Source: Oscillospiraceae bacterium (GTDB lineage Bacteria; Bacillota_A; Clostridia; Oscillospirales; Oscillospiraceae). From it: a stretch of 17,449 nt of DNA. This document shows, in pieces, positions 1 through 10,005 of this stretch. The stretch spans positions 1-17,449 of the forward strand of contig JAFQPB010000013.1 of assembly GCA_017411905.1 (NCBI GenBank). Direction: 5' to 3'. A program made the translations under genes and the position numbers. The notes below the pieces were generated by a model. The model saw only the letters and a list, made by a program, of their open reading frames with translations, was not told where the DNA came from and made no database searches. Every line of letters begins with the position of its first letter. Position 1 is the first letter of the stretch.

Positions 1-397
1 AGGGTTGGAGCATTTTGACTTTCAGGGTCTGGGCATCGCCCTTGGCTTGCGGCAAGCCCGATTCTATAGAGGCAATGCCGTCTATGATCTCATAGCTATC
101 AAAGCGAAAATCCGTAGATATACCGCCAAGCGTCAGGGGGCTTTCCCGATAGTCACCGCGCCCGGAGCCGCTGAAAGCAAGGGGCATCGCATCGGGGCAG
201 CTTCCTGTATCCCCGTCCTTTAGAAGCACGGACGCGCCCCAGCCTAAGCCGGGTTTACAAACAAAGGCTTCAGCATCCTCGGTACGTACTGGGGCTCCAA
301 AGTGCAGCAGCTCCAAAAGGCCGTAATCATTTGCCCGGAGCAGGCAGGAAAAGCCCTCCCCGTGAAGGCCAAAGACCCGGTTTTTACATTCTATCAT
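1..397 (-). CDS. Alpha-galactosidase, GH36 family, N-terminal part (runs off the window)
   Basis: The minus strand is open from an ATG at 397 down to base 1 (132 codons, no stop); the C-terminal remainder, including the catalytic barrel, lies outside. The translated part resembles the N-terminal beta-supersandwich domain of GH36 alpha-galactosidases: near residues 24-32 it reads YGLLELLHFG, and near residues 80-90 GSGRGDYRESPLTL, the counterpart of the family's GTGDFREP segment, followed by TDFRF and a SGLP segment. Such enzymes remove alpha-1,6-galactose from melibiose, raffinose and related sugars. The start is chosen because a purine-rich GGGAGGGAAAGG sits directly before the ATG. It is divergent from the GH13 gene, which suggests joint use of plant oligosaccharides. 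No signal peptide is seen, so it is probably cytoplasmic. Catalytic residues cannot be checked here. Confidence 0.82.
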   Translation of the reverse strand, partial: MIECKNRVFGLHGEGFSCLLRANDYGLLELLHFGAPVRTEDAEAFVCKPGLGWGASVLLKDGDTGSCPDAMPLAFSGSGRGDYRESPLTLGGISTDFRFDSYEIIDGIASIESGLPQAKGDAQTLKVKMLQP

Positions 398-453
398 CCT
401 TTCCCTCCCCCTTTTTCTTATCATAAAGTTTTGGTAAATACCCTCTTTCTCCT

Positions 454-481
454 ATTTTATCGTATTTTTTCTCCCTGTCAA
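454..481 (-). promoter_or_regulatory. Promoter of the GH36 gene
   Basis: Read on the minus strand, a perfect -35 TTGACA (481-476) is followed by a 16-base spacer and a -10 TAAAAT (459-454). This lies 57 bases upstream of the GH36 start codon and back to back with the GH13 promoter. The call rests on sequence match only. Confidence 0.6.
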
Positions 482-494
482 TGGCAATTTAATG

Positions 495-523
495 GTGACA
501 AATCAGAAAAAGTGTATTATAGT
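495..523 (+). promoter_or_regulatory. Promoter of the GH13 gene
   Basis: A -35 GTGACA (495-500), a 17-base spacer and a -10 TATAGT (518-523) lie 29 bases before the GH13 start. The -35 boxes of the two divergent glycosidase promoters are only 13 bases apart, so one regulator bound between them could affect both. No clear operator palindrome was recognised. Confidence 0.6.
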
Positions 524-552
524 ATAAGAAAAGAGATTTTGGAGGTGTCCCT

Positions 553-2202
553 ATGGAACAAAAACGCTGGTATAAGGATATGGTCTTTTATCAGATTTGG
601 CCCCGAAGCTTCAAGGACGGAGACGGAGACGGTATGGGCGACTTGTGGGGCGTGCTGGAAAAGCTGGATTACATCAAGGATTTAGGCTGTGATGGCATTT
701 GGTTCTCCCCTATTTATCCCTCCCCCGGTGCAGACTGCGGTTACGACATTTCCGATTATATGGATATTGCCCCGGAATTTGGCGGTATGGAGGCCTTCAA
801 AAAGGTTTTAGATGGCTGCCACGAACGCGGTATGAAGCTCATTATGGACTTAGTAGTAAACCACACCAGCGATGAGCACGAATGGTTTCGAAAGAGTCGC
901 CAAAAAATTGACCCTTACACCGATTACTATATTTGGCGTCCCGCAAAGCCCGACGGCAGCTATCCCAACAACTGGGATTCCAATTTTGAGGGCAAGGCCT
1001 GGACTTGGGATGAGGAGCGGCAGGAATACTATCTCCACCTCTTTGCGGTCAAGCAGCCGGATCTAAATATGGACAACCCCCTTGTCCGGGAGGAAGTGAA
1101 AAATATCCTCCGTTTCTGGCTGGATATGGGTGTAGACGGCTTCCGGGAAGATGTGATCACTTACATTTCCAAAAAAGAGGGTCTGCCTGATGATAAGCTG
1201 TTCCCCGTTTATAAGGGAATGCTCCAGTATAATCACGGCCCTCACATCCACGAGTACTTAGCTGAATTTAAGCAGGATGTATTCGACCATTACGACTGCT
1301 TTACCTTGGCGGAAGCGCCTCTGGTATGGCCGAAGCAGGCACTTAAATACATTGACGAGCAAAAGGGACAGATCGATATGATGATCCAGTTCCAATGCCA
1401 GTGCGCTGACTGTCTCTTTACAGACTACATCCCCCTGCCCTTCTCTCTGCGGAAAATGAAGCGCGCCTTCTCCTCCTGGCAGAAAAAGCTTTACGGCAAG
1501 GCATGGAATATGCTCTACATCGAAAACCATGACCACCCCCGGATCGTCTCCCGGTACGGCAGCGAAAAATACTGGAAGGAAAGTGCCAAGACCTTGGCAG
1601 TAAGCTATCTCTTCCAGCAAGGTACACCCTTTATTTATCAGGGTCAGGAAATCGGTATGCTCAACTGGAAGCCGGAAGACCCCGAAATGTATGAGGATGT
1701 CCAGACCCGATATCAATACGCGAACACCAATCTCAAAAAGTCTCCCAAGGTGCGGCTGAAGAAAATGTGGCGTTCCTCCCGGGACTCTGCCCGGACACCG
1801 GTGCAGTGGGATGACAGTGAAAATGCCGGTTTTACCACCGGCGAGCCTTGGTTCTACGTAAACGAGAACTACAAAAAGATCAATGTAGCTAAGCAGGAGG
1901 GGCAGCGTTACTCCATTTTGAATTTCTACAAGAAGGCCATCCGTCTGCGAAAAGCCCTGCCCGTTGTCCGCTACGGCCGCTATAAGGAGCATTTTAAGCT
2001 CTCCGGCAAGCAATATGTATACAGCCGGCAGATGCCCGGTGAGAAGATTCTGGTGATCTGTTCGTTTAGTAAAAAGAAGCTCGATCTGCGCACACCGCGG
2101 GGCTTTGATCTGCATACCGGTCAGTTGATCCTTGCCAATTACCCGGCGCAGGAGCAGCGTTTGCAGCCCTATGAATGCCGCGTATACCACTGGAAAGAGT
2201 GA
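553..2202 (+). CDS. Oligo-1,6-glucosidase / alpha-glucosidase, GH13 family
   Basis: A 549-aa cytoplasmic enzyme of the usual length for GH13 oligo-1,6-glucosidases, hydrolysing the non-reducing ends of short alpha-glucosides such as isomaltose or panose. The start follows GGAGGTG at 541-547. Visible motifs: the YQIWPRSFKDGDGDGMGDL opening with its Asp-rich metal loop (residues 13-31); DLVVNHTS (99-106); GFREDVI with nucleophile Asp200 (197-202); TLAEAP with acid/base Glu254; NHDHPR with stabilising Asp327. The triad is therefore complete. Val201 directly follows the nucleophile; in this family Val there goes with alpha-1,6 specificity and Thr with alpha-1,4, so isomaltase-like activity is inferred. 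GFRED in place of the more common GFRMD and LAEAP in place of GE at the acid/base are subfamily variations. No signal peptide is present. Dextran glucosidase or trehalose-6-phosphate hydrolase are less likely alternatives. Confidence 0.9.
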   Translation: MEQKRWYKDMVFYQIWPRSFKDGDGDGMGDLWGVLEKLDYIKDLGCDGIWFSPIYPSPGADCGYDISDYMDIAPEFGGMEAFKKVLDGCHERGMKLIMDLVVNHTSDEHEWFRKSRQKIDPYTDYYIWRPAKPDGSYPNNWDSNFEGKAWTWDEERQEYYLHLFAVKQPDLNMDNPLVREEVKNILRFWLDMGVDGFREDVITYISKKEGLPDDKLFPVYKGMLQYNHGPHIHEYLAEFKQDVFDHYDCFTLAEAPLVWPKQALKYIDEQKGQIDMMIQFQCQCADCLFTDYIPLPFSLRKMKRAFSSWQKKLYGKAWNMLYIENHDHPRIVSRYGSEKYWKESAKTLAVSYLFQQGTPFIYQGQEIGMLNWKPEDPEMYEDVQTRYQYANTNLKKSPKVRLKKMWRSSRDSARTPVQWDDSENAGFTTGEPWFYVNENYKKINVAKQEGQRYSILNFYKKAIRLRKALPVVRYGRYKEHFKLSGKQYVYSRQMPGEKILVICSFSKKKLDLRTPRGFDLHTGQLILANYPAQEQRLQPYECRVYHWKE

Positions 2203-2220
2203 CCCCCATAAAGAAACAAC

Positions 2221-2264
2221 ACCCCGGATTGTGCCCAAAATTGCACAATCCGGGGTTTTTGTTT
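2221..2264 (+). terminator. Intrinsic terminator between the GH13 gene and guaB
   Basis: A perfect 14-bp stem, ACCCCGGATTGTGC (2221-2234) with its complement at 2243-2256, an 8-base loop, then TTTTTGTTT on the plus strand. It ends the GH13 transcript. On the minus strand the stem is followed by GTTGTTTCTTT, so it may also stop the converging purine operon, whose last gene ends only six bases away at 2270. Confidence 0.92.
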
Positions 2265-2269
2265 ATCTC

Positions 2270-3775
2270 TTATTTCACCGGGCTGGTGGAGCGCAGGGTC
2301 ACGTCGTGGGCACCGCCCTCGACGATGGAAGTCGCAGATACCAAAGTGATCTTGGCGTTTTTCTGCAAATCGGGAATATTGATAACACCTACGTTACACA
2401 TCGTGGATTTTACCTTGTACAGGGAGCTTTCCACATTATCGTGGAGACTGCCGGCATAGGTCACATAGCTGTCCACGCCTTCCTCAAAGGTCAGCTTCGC
2501 GCTGCCGCCCAAATCATAGCGCTGCCAGTTCCGGGCACGGTTGGAGCCTTCGCCCCAGTACTCCTTCATATAGGCACCGTTAACCATCACCTTGGGTGTG
2601 GGGGATTCGTCGAAGCGGGCAAAGTAGCGGCCCAGCATCATAAAGTCTGCGCCCATAGCCAGTGCAAGGGTCATATGATAATCGTGGACGATGCCGCCAT
2701 CGGAGCAGATGGGCACATAAATGCCGGTTTCCTTGAAATACTCATCCCGGGCAGCCGCCACTTCGATGACCGCTGTGGCCTGACCGCGGCCAATGCCCTT
2801 GGTCTCACGGGTAATGCAGATAGAGCCACCGCCAATGCCGATCTTTATGAAGTCCGCACCAGCTTCTGCCAAGAAGCGGAAGCCATCCCGGTCTACTACG
2901 TTGCCGGCACCCACCTTCACTGTATCGCCATAGTTCTCACGGATCCAAGCGATGGTCTTTGCCTGCCAGCAGGTGAAGCCTTCGGAGGAGTCGATAACAA
3001 GGCAGTCCGCACCGGCTTCCAGCAGGGCAGGCACACGCTGGGCATAGTCACGGGTGTTGATGCCTGCACCAACTAAGTAGCGTTTCTTATCGTCCAACAG
3101 CTCCATAGGATTTGCTTTGTGGGAAGCGTAGTCCTTGCGGAATACGAAGTACATCAGGTGATCGTCTTTATCTACGATGGGTAGGCTATTGAGCTTATTG
3201 TCCCAAATGATGTCGTTAGCTTCCTTGAGGGTAGTGTCTGCGGGGGCAGTAATGAGCTTTTCCCGGGGGGTCATAAAGCTTTTTACCTTTTCACTGCCGT
3301 CCATACGGCTGACACGGTAATCCCGGCTGGTGACAATGCCCAAGAGCTTTCCGGTAGCCGTACCGTCGTGGGTTATTGCCACGGTGGAGAATCCGTTCTT
3401 CTCTTTCAGTGCCAGCACATCGGCAAGCGTATGCTCCGGGGTCAGGTTAGAGGCAGAGACCACAAAGCCAGCCTTATAGCCTTTTACCTTTGCCACCATA
3501 GCTGCCTGAGATTCAATAGACTGGGAGCCGAAAATGAAGCTGATACCGCCCTCTTTTGCCAATGCGATGGCAAGGGTATCATTAGATACCGACTGCATGA
3601 CCGCAGAGGTCATAGGAATATTCAGGCTGATCGCCGGTTCCTCCACCCCCTTGCGGTACTTTACCAAGGGGGTGCGGAGCGAAACATTCGCGGGAATACA
3701 TTCCTCGGAGGTATAGCCGGGAATGAGAAGATATTCACTAAAGGTATGGCTGGGCTCAGAATAATAGTATGCCAT
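2270..3775 (-). CDS. guaB: Inosine-5'-monophosphate dehydrogenase, trichomonad-like type
   Basis: 501 aa; oxidises IMP to XMP with NAD+, the first committed step to GMP. The IMPDH signature [12 protein letters not shown] is exact (residues 311-322), with catalytic Cys320; the flap carries the Arg419-Tyr420 dyad in NWQRYDLGG; Asp262 (IDSSEGF) fits the NAD site; VEGGAH lies near the C-terminus. Residues about 100-220 between the barrel halves correspond to the Bateman (CBS) region, including SFMTP (166-170). From memory, the whole sequence is much closer to Tritrichomonas foetus IMPDH (Cys319, Arg418, Tyr419) than to E. coli or Bacillus GuaB, for instance in [19 protein letters not shown] and MKEYWGEGS. 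The start follows GGGAGG; it lies 14 bases after purL, as the last gene of the operon. Confidence 0.95.
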   Translation of the reverse strand: MAYYYSEPSHTFSEYLLIPGYTSEECIPANVSLRTPLVKYRKGVEEPAISLNIPMTSAVMQSVSNDTLAIALAKEGGISFIFGSQSIESQAAMVAKVKGYKAGFVVSASNLTPEHTLADVLALKEKNGFSTVAITHDGTATGKLLGIVTSRDYRVSRMDGSEKVKSFMTPREKLITAPADTTLKEANDIIWDNKLNSLPIVDKDDHLMYFVFRKDYASHKANPMELLDDKKRYLVGAGINTRDYAQRVPALLEAGADCLVIDSSEGFTCWQAKTIAWIRENYGDTVKVGAGNVVDRDGFRFLAEAGADFIKIGIGGGSICITRETKGIGRGQATAVIEVAAARDEYFKETGIYVPICSDGGIVHDYHMTLALAMGADFMMLGRYFARFDESPTPKVMVNGAYMKEYWGEGSNRARNWQRYDLGGSAKLTFEEGVDSYVTYAGSLHDNVESSLYKVKSTMCNVGVINIPDLQKNAKITLVSATSIVEGGAHDVTLRSTSPVK

Positions 3776-3789
3776 AAAGAAGTCCTCCC

Positions 3790-6700
3790 TTACTTAAAAT
3801 ATTTAACAGCGGCCTCAAACATACGAATATTATACTGGCCGGGAACGTTTTTGTAAAGACCCTTTCCGACACGTTCACTATGACCCATTTTGCCGAACAC
3901 TCTGCCGTCAGGAGAGGTAATGCCCTCGATAGCAAAGAGAGAGCCGTTGGGATTAAAGGCTGCATCCATTGTGGGATTGCCTGCAAGGTCAACATACTGG
4001 GTAGCAATCAGTCCGTTCTTTGCAAGCTGCAGCGCCAGCTCCTCAGAGGCAAAGAAACGACCCTCTCCGTGAGAAATAGGTACATTCACAATATCGCCTA
4101 CATTCATAAGGCTCAGCCACGGAGATTTATTAGAGGCGATCCGCGTACGGACAATCCGGCTCTGGTGACGGCCGATGGTATTGTAGGTCAATGTGGGGCA
4201 GGCATCATCGGTGTCGATAATTTTACCGTAAGGCACAAGACCTAATTTAATGAGGGCTTGGAAGCCGTTGCAAATGCCGCACATCAGGCCGTCCCGCTGG
4301 TCCAGCAGCTTCCCAACTTGCTCGCGGATGGCCGGGTTGCGGAAAAATGCAGTAATGAACTTGGCAGAGCCGTCCGGTTCGTCACCGCCGGAGAAGCCGC
4401 CGGGGATGAAAATCATTTGGCTGTCTGCAATTTTCTGTGCAACCGTCTCTACGCTGCGGGCAACGTCCTCGGCAGTCAGGTTGCGGATGACTGCGATCTC
4501 CGCATCACCGCCGGCGGCCATAACTGCCCGGGCAGAGTCAAATTCGCAGTTCGTGCCGGGGAACACGGGAATCAGCACCTTGGGCTTTGCGGTCTTAATG
4601 GCCGGCGCAAGGGTGCATATCTCGCTGCTGCTGAATGTAGGAATTTTACGGTCAGCTTCTACTGTCTTGGTAGGATAGACCTTTTCCAGTGTTGCGGTAT
4701 TGAGGGCGTAAAGCTCCTCAATAGCGGCTCTTTCGCCATCGAGCACGATTTCAGGCTTTGCGATGGTCTTACCTATAAGGAGTGTTTCGGGAATGTCCAC
4801 ATCCTCCGAAAGCTCTGCTACGATAAAGCCCCAGAAATCACCCTGATGCCACTGGTCATCCACAGTGCCGCAGGAAGCAAAGCCGATGCTATTGCCAAAG
4901 GACATCTTCATAACCGCCTCAGAAAGGCCGTTTTCCACAGCCCACGCGGCACAGACCTTGCCCGCCTTATGGAGATCATAGAAAGCATCCCAAGCCGCCT
5001 TTTGGCTTTCTGGAGTGCTATCCGTGGGTGCAAACAGATAGACCGGATGACCCGGTTTCTTAAATTCGGGTGTCAGCACATCGCCCTTATCTACCGGTGC
5101 AATGGCAAAGGAAATAAGGGTCGGCGGTACGTCTTTGTCAAGAAACGTGCCGGACATTGAGTCCTTACCGCCGATGGCTGCAGCACCCAGCTCCAACTGG
5201 GCATCCAGCGCGCCCAAGAGAGCCGCAAAGGGCTTGCCCCAACGCTCCGGCTCTGTGCGAAGCCGCTCAAAGAACTCCTGAAGCGTAAGGTATACTTTCT
5301 TATAATCTGCGCCGGCGGCGACCAATTTGGCAACAGAGCTGTATACAGAGGCTCTTGCACCGGTGTAGGGGTCTACAGATAAGCAATCCGGGTCACAGCC
5401 CCAAGCAAACAGGCTTCCCTGCTCCGTTTCTTCACCGGGCAAAACAGGAAGCTGCGCCGCCATAACCTGCGCCGGAGTAGACTGATTTTTGCCGCCGAAA
5501 GGCATCAGCACACTGCCCGCACCGATGGTGGAATCAAAACGCTCCACAAGTCCCCGCTGGCTGGCAGTTTTCAGGCTGCTTGCCATATCCCGAAGGGAAG
5601 TAAATGCGGGTTTTCCCAGTACAGTCAGGTCTTTTTCCTCTACCTGCACATCCGCGTGCTTCACTGCACCGTTGGTATTCAGGAAATCCCGGGAAAGGTT
5701 TGCGATCTGCGCGCCCTTCCAAGTCATCACCATCCGCGCTTCTTCCGTTACTACGGCTACACGGTAGGCTTCTAAGTTTTCTTCCTGTGCGTAAGCGATA
5801 AAAGTATCTGCATCCTCCGCAGCTACTACTACCGCCATACGCTCCTGAGATTCGGAGATAGCAAGCTCGGTACCGTCCAGTCCCTCGTACTTTTTCCGTA
5901 CTGCATCCAGATCGATCCGCAAACCGTCTGCCAGCTCACCGATAGCAACAGACACACCGCCTGCGCCAAAATCATTACAGCGTTTAATGAGCTGAGTAAC
6001 TGCAGGATTACGGAATAAACGCTGAATCTTCCGCTCCTCGGGGGCATTGCCCTTTTGTACCTCGGAGGCCATTGTCACAAGGGATTTTAAGTTGTGGCTC
6101 TTAGAAGAGCCGGTGGCACCACCGATGCCATCACGGCCGGTACGGCCGCCCAAAAGGACGATCACATCTCCGGGTGCGGGACGTTCTCTGCGGACATTCT
6201 TTGCAGGTGCGGCAGCAACCACCGCGCCACACTCCAAACGTTTTGCAATATAGCCCTCGTGGTAAAGCTCTGCCACGTGGCCGGTCGCAAGGCCGATTTG
6301 GTTGCCGTAAGAAGAATAACCGGCGGCGGCTGTCTGACAGAGCTTTCTCTGAGGCAGCTTGCCGGGAAGTGTCTCCTGCAGGGACTTCCGGGGATCACCT
6401 GCGCCGGTAACACGCATTGCCTGATGGACATAAGCACGTCCACTCAGCGGGTCACGGATACAGCCGCCGATACAGGTAGCCGCACCGCCAAAAGGTTCGA
6501 TCTCCGTAGGGTGATTGTGGGTCTCGTTTTTGAACATCAAAAGCCAGTCCTGATCTTCTCCGTTGACTGTGGCAGTCACGTGGATGGAGCAGGCATTGAT
6601 CTCCTCACTCTCGTCCAGCTCCGGCAGCAGCCCGCGCTTTTTGAGGGTCTTTGCGCCGATGGTGGCAATGTCCATCAGCGTTTGGGGGCGGGCGGCGGCT

Positions 6701-7479
6701 TTTTCTTCTCCGTAGACCTCTATCCGGGCAGCCAAGTACCGCGCATAGGCGGCCGCTACCGCAGGATCGTGGATGGTGATATTATCTAAATGGGTGGAGA
6801 AAGTAGTATGACGGCAATGGTCAGACCAATAAGTGTCCACCACGCGAATTTCCGTAATGGTGGGGTCCCGGTGCTCTTCGTCCCGGAAATAAGCCTGCAG
6901 GAAGCGCAGATCGTCCAAGTCCATTGCAAGACCGAGCTTTTCAAGGAGTGCGGTAAGTCCTGCATCATCTAATGTGATGAAGCCGTCAACAGTCGCCACA
7001 GTCTGGGGTGCAGAATATTCTGCCGCTAAGGTCTCAGGCTTTTCAAGAGAAGCCTCCCGGCTTTCCACTGCGTTGATCACGTGCTTTTTAATGGCCGCAA
7101 CGTCTTCCTCCGTCAGCTCTCCGCTCAGCACATAGACCTTGGCAGTACGGATGGTGGGGCGGTTGCCCTGAGAGATGATCTGAATACACTGTGCCGCAGA
7201 GTCTGCCCGCTGATCGTACTGGCCGGGGAGCGGCTCCACTGCAAACACCACTTGACCCGCAGGTGTGTCATAGCTCACATCATCTACCTGAGGCTCAGAA
7301 AATACGGTGTTCACTGCATAGGCAAAGAGGTTTTCTTCCAAATTTTCCGCATCATAGCGGTTCAGCACACGAACAGAGGTCAGTCCGTCGATCTGCAGAA
7401 AGTCACGGATCTCCCGAAGCAAGCTGTCTGCTTCGTGGGTCTGTCCGTTTTTTTTCTCAACATAAACGCGATAAACCAT
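3790..7479 (-). CDS. purL: Phosphoribosylformylglycinamidine synthase, single-chain (PurS-PurL-PurQ fused)
   Basis: 1229 aa, matching the long clostridial-type FGAM synthase. It converts FGAR, glutamine and ATP to FGAM, the fourth step. Order of parts: PurS-like N-terminus (about 1-90); linker with [13 protein letters not shown] (215-227); ATP-binding AIRS-like half with [17 protein letters not shown] (316-332) and a second, degenerate half; class I glutaminase from about 966, with nucleophile Cys1070 in GICNGFQ and HGE (His1137, Glu1139). Its glutaminase is therefore intact, unlike that of the PurF in this operon. The start at 7479 is preferred over an upstream in-frame ATG at 7548 because GTGAGG precedes it and the protein then begins in the PurS-like [10 protein letters not shown]; the longer form would overlap purD. 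It lies 10 bases after purD. Confidence 0.96.
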   Translation of the reverse strand: MVYRVYVEKKNGQTHEADSLLREIRDFLQIDGLTSVRVLNRYDAENLEENLFAYAVNTVFSEPQVDDVSYDTPAGQVVFAVEPLPGQYDQRADSAAQCIQIISQGNRPTIRTAKVYVLSGELTEEDVAAIKKHVINAVESREASLEKPETLAAEYSAPQTVATVDGFITLDDAGLTALLEKLGLAMDLDDLRFLQAYFRDEEHRDPTITEIRVVDTYWSDHCRHTTFSTHLDNITIHDPAVAAAYARYLAARIEVYGEEKAAARPQTLMDIATIGAKTLKKRGLLPELDESEEINACSIHVTATVNGEDQDWLLMFKNETHNHPTEIEPFGGAATCIGGCIRDPLSGRAYVHQAMRVTGAGDPRKSLQETLPGKLPQRKLCQTAAAGYSSYGNQIGLATGHVAELYHEGYIAKRLECGAVVAAAPAKNVRRERPAPGDVIVLLGGRTGRDGIGGATGSSKSHNLKSLVTMASEVQKGNAPEERKIQRLFRNPAVTQLIKRCNDFGAGGVSVAIGELADGLRIDLDAVRKKYEGLDGTELAISESQERMAVVVAAEDADTFIAYAQEENLEAYRVAVVTEEARMVMTWKGAQIANLSRDFLNTNGAVKHADVQVEEKDLTVLGKPAFTSLRDMASSLKTASQRGLVERFDSTIGAGSVLMPFGGKNQSTPAQVMAAQLPVLPGEETEQGSLFAWGCDPDCLSVDPYTGARASVYSSVAKLVAAGADYKKVYLTLQEFFERLRTEPERWGKPFAALLGALDAQLELGAAAIGGKDSMSGTFLDKDVPPTLISFAIAPVDKGDVLTPEFKKPGHPVYLFAPTDSTPESQKAAWDAFYDLHKAGKVCAAWAVENGLSEAVMKMSFGNSIGFASCGTVDDQWHQGDFWGFIVAELSEDVDIPETLLIGKTIAKPEIVLDGERAAIEELYALNTATLEKVYPTKTVEADRKIPTFSSSEICTLAPAIKTAKPKVLIPVFPGTNCEFDSARAVMAAGGDAEIAVIRNLTAEDVARSVETVAQKIADSQMIFIPGGFSGGDEPDGSAKFITAFFRNPAIREQVGKLLDQRDGLMCGICNGFQALIKLGLVPYGKIIDTDDACPTLTYNTIGRHQSRIVRTRIASNKSPWLSLMNVGDIVNVPISHGEGRFFASEELALQLAKNGLIATQYVDLAGNPTMDAAFNPNGSLFAIEGITSPDGRVFGKMGHSERVGKGLYKNVPGQYNIRMFEAAVKYFK

Positions 7480-7489
7480 ACTTTTTTCC

Positions 7490-8755
7490 TCACTTTCCCG
7501 CCAGTAACGCCCGCTGACCAATGTCACTTCTGCGGTAAGCGTTTTCAAACTGCACGCCGTCGCAAAGGCGGTAGGCCTCCCGGATGGCGTTTTCCAAGCT
7601 GTCTGCTACGGCGGTGGTGCCGGTGACGCGGCCGCCGGAGGTGACCAGTACGCCGTCTTTTATCGCCGCACCGGCTACATAGGTATGTTCTTCCGTTTCC
7701 CCGGTAAAGGTAATGGCATAGCCCTTTTGGTAGCTTTCCGGATAACCCTTGGAGGCAGTAATGACACAGCAGGCGTGCCTTTGCGCAAAACGCACTTCCG
7801 TTTCATAGAGTGTGCCATTGGTGGTCGCTTGCATAACTGTCAGCAGGTCGCTTTCCAGCAGAGGAAGTACTACTTGTGTCTCCGGGTCACCGAAGCGGCA
7901 GTTATACTCGATGACCTTGGGGCCATTCGGTGTCAGCATCAGGCCAAAGTACAGACAGCCCTTAAAGGTTCTTCCTTCTTTATTCATCGCTTCGATGGTG
8001 GGAATAAAGATTTCCTCCATACACATCTTAGCGATTTCCTCTGTATAGTAGGGGTTGGGAGCGATAGTGCCCATTCCGCCGGTATTGAGGCCGGTATCAT
8101 TGTCCCCTGCCCGTTTGTGATCCATAGAGGAGACCATAGGTTTCACGGTCTTGCCGTCGGTAAAAGCAAGGACAGAAACCTCCGGGCCGGTGAGAAATTC
8201 TTCGACCACAACCGTAGAGCCGGAAGCACCGAATTTGGCGTTGGCCATCATATCAGTTACAGCCGCAACAGCTTCCTCACGGGTAGCTGCAATAATGACA
8301 CCTTTGCCCAGTGCTAAGCCGTCTGCCTTTACCACCGTGGGAATAGGACAGGTCTTTACATACGAGAGGGCGGCATCCAGCTCTGTGAATATTTCATAAG
8401 CCGCCGTAGGGATGCCATATTTTTTCATTAGGTTTTTAGAGAAGGCCTTGCTGCCTTCAATGATGGCGGCATTTTTCCGAGGGCCAAAGCAAGGGATGCC
8501 CTTTGCTTCCATTGCATCCACACAGCCCGCTACCAACGGGTCATCCGGAGCAACTACCGCATAGTCGATGGCGTTGTGCACGGCAAAGTCCACCAGCTTT
8601 GGGATTTCCATTGCGCCAATGCTGACACAGGTAGCATCTTTGGCAATACCGCCGTTACCGGGGGCAGCAAAAATCTCTGTAATCTCGGGATTCTTTTTCA
8701 GGGCTTTGATGATGGCGTGTTCCCGTCCACCACCGCCCACAACAAGAATGCGCAT
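7490..8755 (-). CDS. purD: Phosphoribosylamine-glycine ligase (GAR synthetase)
   Basis: 421 aa, normal family length. It joins glycine to phosphoribosylamine with ATP to give GAR, the second step of the pathway. ATP-grasp features are all visible: N-terminal MRILVVGGGGREHAI (1-15), GPRKNAAIIEGSKAFSK (91-107), VVKADGLALGKGV (141-153), DNDTGLNTGGMGT (218-230), and EYNCRFGDPETQ (283-294) with the metal-binding Glu and Asn. The start is set by GGAGG and by the beta-strand opening; an in-frame ATG further upstream at 8881 would extend through the end of the preceding gene. It follows the transformylase gene by 22 bases. Because its substrate phosphoribosylamine is short-lived, being made alongside PurF is functionally sensible. 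Confidence 0.97.
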   Translation of the reverse strand: MRILVVGGGGREHAIIKALKKNPEITEIFAAPGNGGIAKDATCVSIGAMEIPKLVDFAVHNAIDYAVVAPDDPLVAGCVDAMEAKGIPCFGPRKNAAIIEGSKAFSKNLMKKYGIPTAAYEIFTELDAALSYVKTCPIPTVVKADGLALGKGVIIAATREEAVAAVTDMMANAKFGASGSTVVVEEFLTGPEVSVLAFTDGKTVKPMVSSMDHKRAGDNDTGLNTGGMGTIAPNPYYTEEIAKMCMEEIFIPTIEAMNKEGRTFKGCLYFGLMLTPNGPKVIEYNCRFGDPETQVVLPLLESDLLTVMQATTNGTLYETEVRFAQRHACCVITASKGYPESYQKGYAITFTGETEEHTYVAGAAIKDGVLVTSGGRVTGTTAVADSLENAIREAYRLCDGVQFENAYRRSDIGQRALLAGK

Positions 8756-8777
8756 AGGACTTCCTCCTTTTTCTCTC

Positions 8778-9962
8778 TTAGTGATGGAACAGGCGCATAC
8801 CCGTAAAGGCCATGACCATTCCCTTCTTGTCACACTCCTCAATGACAAGATCGTCCCGGATAGAGCCGCCGGGTTCGGCAATATATTTTACGCCGGAGGC
8901 GTAAGCGCGCTTAATGTTATCGGAGAAGGGGAAGAATGCATCGCTGCCCAGTGCCACATTCTGCCGGGTGGCCAAAAATGCTTTCTTTTCTTCTTCCGTC
9001 AGCCGCTGGGGCTGCGCAGCAAAATAATTCTGCCAAATGCCATCGGCGCAGACATCTTCCTCGTTGCCGTTGATGTAGCCGTCGATGACATTGTCGCGGT
9101 TTGCGCGACCCAAATCCTCACGGAACTGAAGTCCCAAGGTCTTGGGGTGCTGACGAAGGAACCAAGTGTCGGCCTTTGTGCCTGCCAAGCGGGTACAGTG
9201 GATACGGCTCTGCTGGCCGGCACCAACGCCGATGGCCTGACCGTCTACCGCAAAGCAGACAGAATTGGACTGGGTATATTTGAGAGTAATAAGGGCAACG
9301 ATCAGGTCAATTCTCGCAGATTCTGGCAGCTCCTTGTTGGCAGTTACCACATTCTCCAGCAGATGGTTGCCGATCTTAAAATTGTTACGACCCTGCTGAA
9401 AAGTAATACCGAATACCTGCTTAATTTCCTTTTCATCGGGCACATAATCGGGGTCAATTTTCACCACGTTGTAGCCGCCCTTGCGCTTGGCCTTCAGGAT
9501 CTCCAATGCCTTCTCGGTATAGCCGGGGGCGATGACACCATCGGAGACCTCGGGTGCGATAAGAGATGCAGTTAGCTCGTCACACACATCGGAAAGAGCT
9601 ACCCAGTCGCCAAAGGAGCACATACGGTCCGTTCCACGGGCGCGGGCATAGGCGCAGGCAAGCGGATTTTCATCCAAGCCTTCAATGTGGTCCACAAAGC
9701 AGGCTTTTTTCAGCTCCGCAGAAAGGGGCTTTCCTACAGCCGCAGAAGTGGGAGAAACGTGCTTAAAGGAGGTGGCGCAAGCCATACCGGTAGCTTCTTT
9801 CAGCTCCTTTACAAGCTGCCAAGAGTTGAGGGCATCCAAGAAGTTGATATAGCCGGGACGGCCGTTAAGTATCTCGATGGGCAGGTCATTGCCATCATGC
9901 ATATAAATGGAAGCAGGCTTCTGATTAGGGTTACAGCCGTATTTCAGTTCAAAAGTCTTCAT
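8778..9962 (-). CDS. AICAR transformylase, stand-alone (PurV-type; lacks the IMP cyclohydrolase domain)
   Basis: 394 aa; transfers formyl from 10-formyl-tetrahydrofolate to AICAR (ZMP) to give FAICAR. It corresponds to the transformylase part of bifunctional PurH: catalytic Lys67-His68 in SFKHVSPTSAAVG, the NSVCFAVDGQAIGVGAGQQSR block in the second half, and the terminal TGMRLFHH. The roughly 200-residue N-terminal cyclohydrolase domain of PurH is absent; purO upstream supplies that activity. The start at 9962 is chosen because AAGGAG lies 6 bases before it and the protein begins at a sensible domain edge. The in-frame ATG at 10208 would read through inserted DNA. Its substrate ZMP is also the signal sensed by the operon's riboswitch, and this enzyme removes it. 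Confidence 0.93.
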   Translation of the reverse strand: MKTFELKYGCNPNQKPASIYMHDGNDLPIEILNGRPGYINFLDALNSWQLVKELKEATGMACATSFKHVSPTSAAVGKPLSAELKKACFVDHIEGLDENPLACAYARARGTDRMCSFGDWVALSDVCDELTASLIAPEVSDGVIAPGYTEKALEILKAKRKGGYNVVKIDPDYVPDEKEIKQVFGITFQQGRNNFKIGNHLLENVVTANKELPESARIDLIVALITLKYTQSNSVCFAVDGQAIGVGAGQQSRIHCTRLAGTKADTWFLRQHPKTLGLQFREDLGRANRDNVIDGYINGNEEDVCADGIWQNYFAAQPQRLTEEEKKAFLATRQNVALGSDAFFPFSDNIKRAYASGVKYIAEPGGSIRDDLVIEECDKKGMVMAFTGMRLFHH

Positions 9963-9975
9963 AATGTTCTCCTTA

Positions 9976-10001
9976 GGCTGAGCGGATTCGAGCCGCAGCA
10001 G
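9976..10001 (+). repeat. Left terminal inverted repeat of the insertion
   Basis: Starts GGCTGAGCGGATTCGAGCCG and is 26 bases long. It is complementary to 10226-10251 except for one A/C mismatch and one G-U type pair, so in the operon transcript it closes the whole element as a long stem. Confidence 0.88.
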
Positions 10002-10005
10002 GTTG

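Noticed and set aside
1258..2238. A 326-aa minus-strand frame opposite the GH13 gene
   Set aside because: It is a shadow of the GH13 coding strand; no family resemblance and no ribosome site. The same applies to long plus-strand frames opposite guaB, purL, purF and purM.
3790..7548. A longer PurL starting at 7548
   Set aside because: It would overlap the end of purD by 59 bases, while the ATG at 7479 has its own ribosome site and begins with the PurS-like strand.
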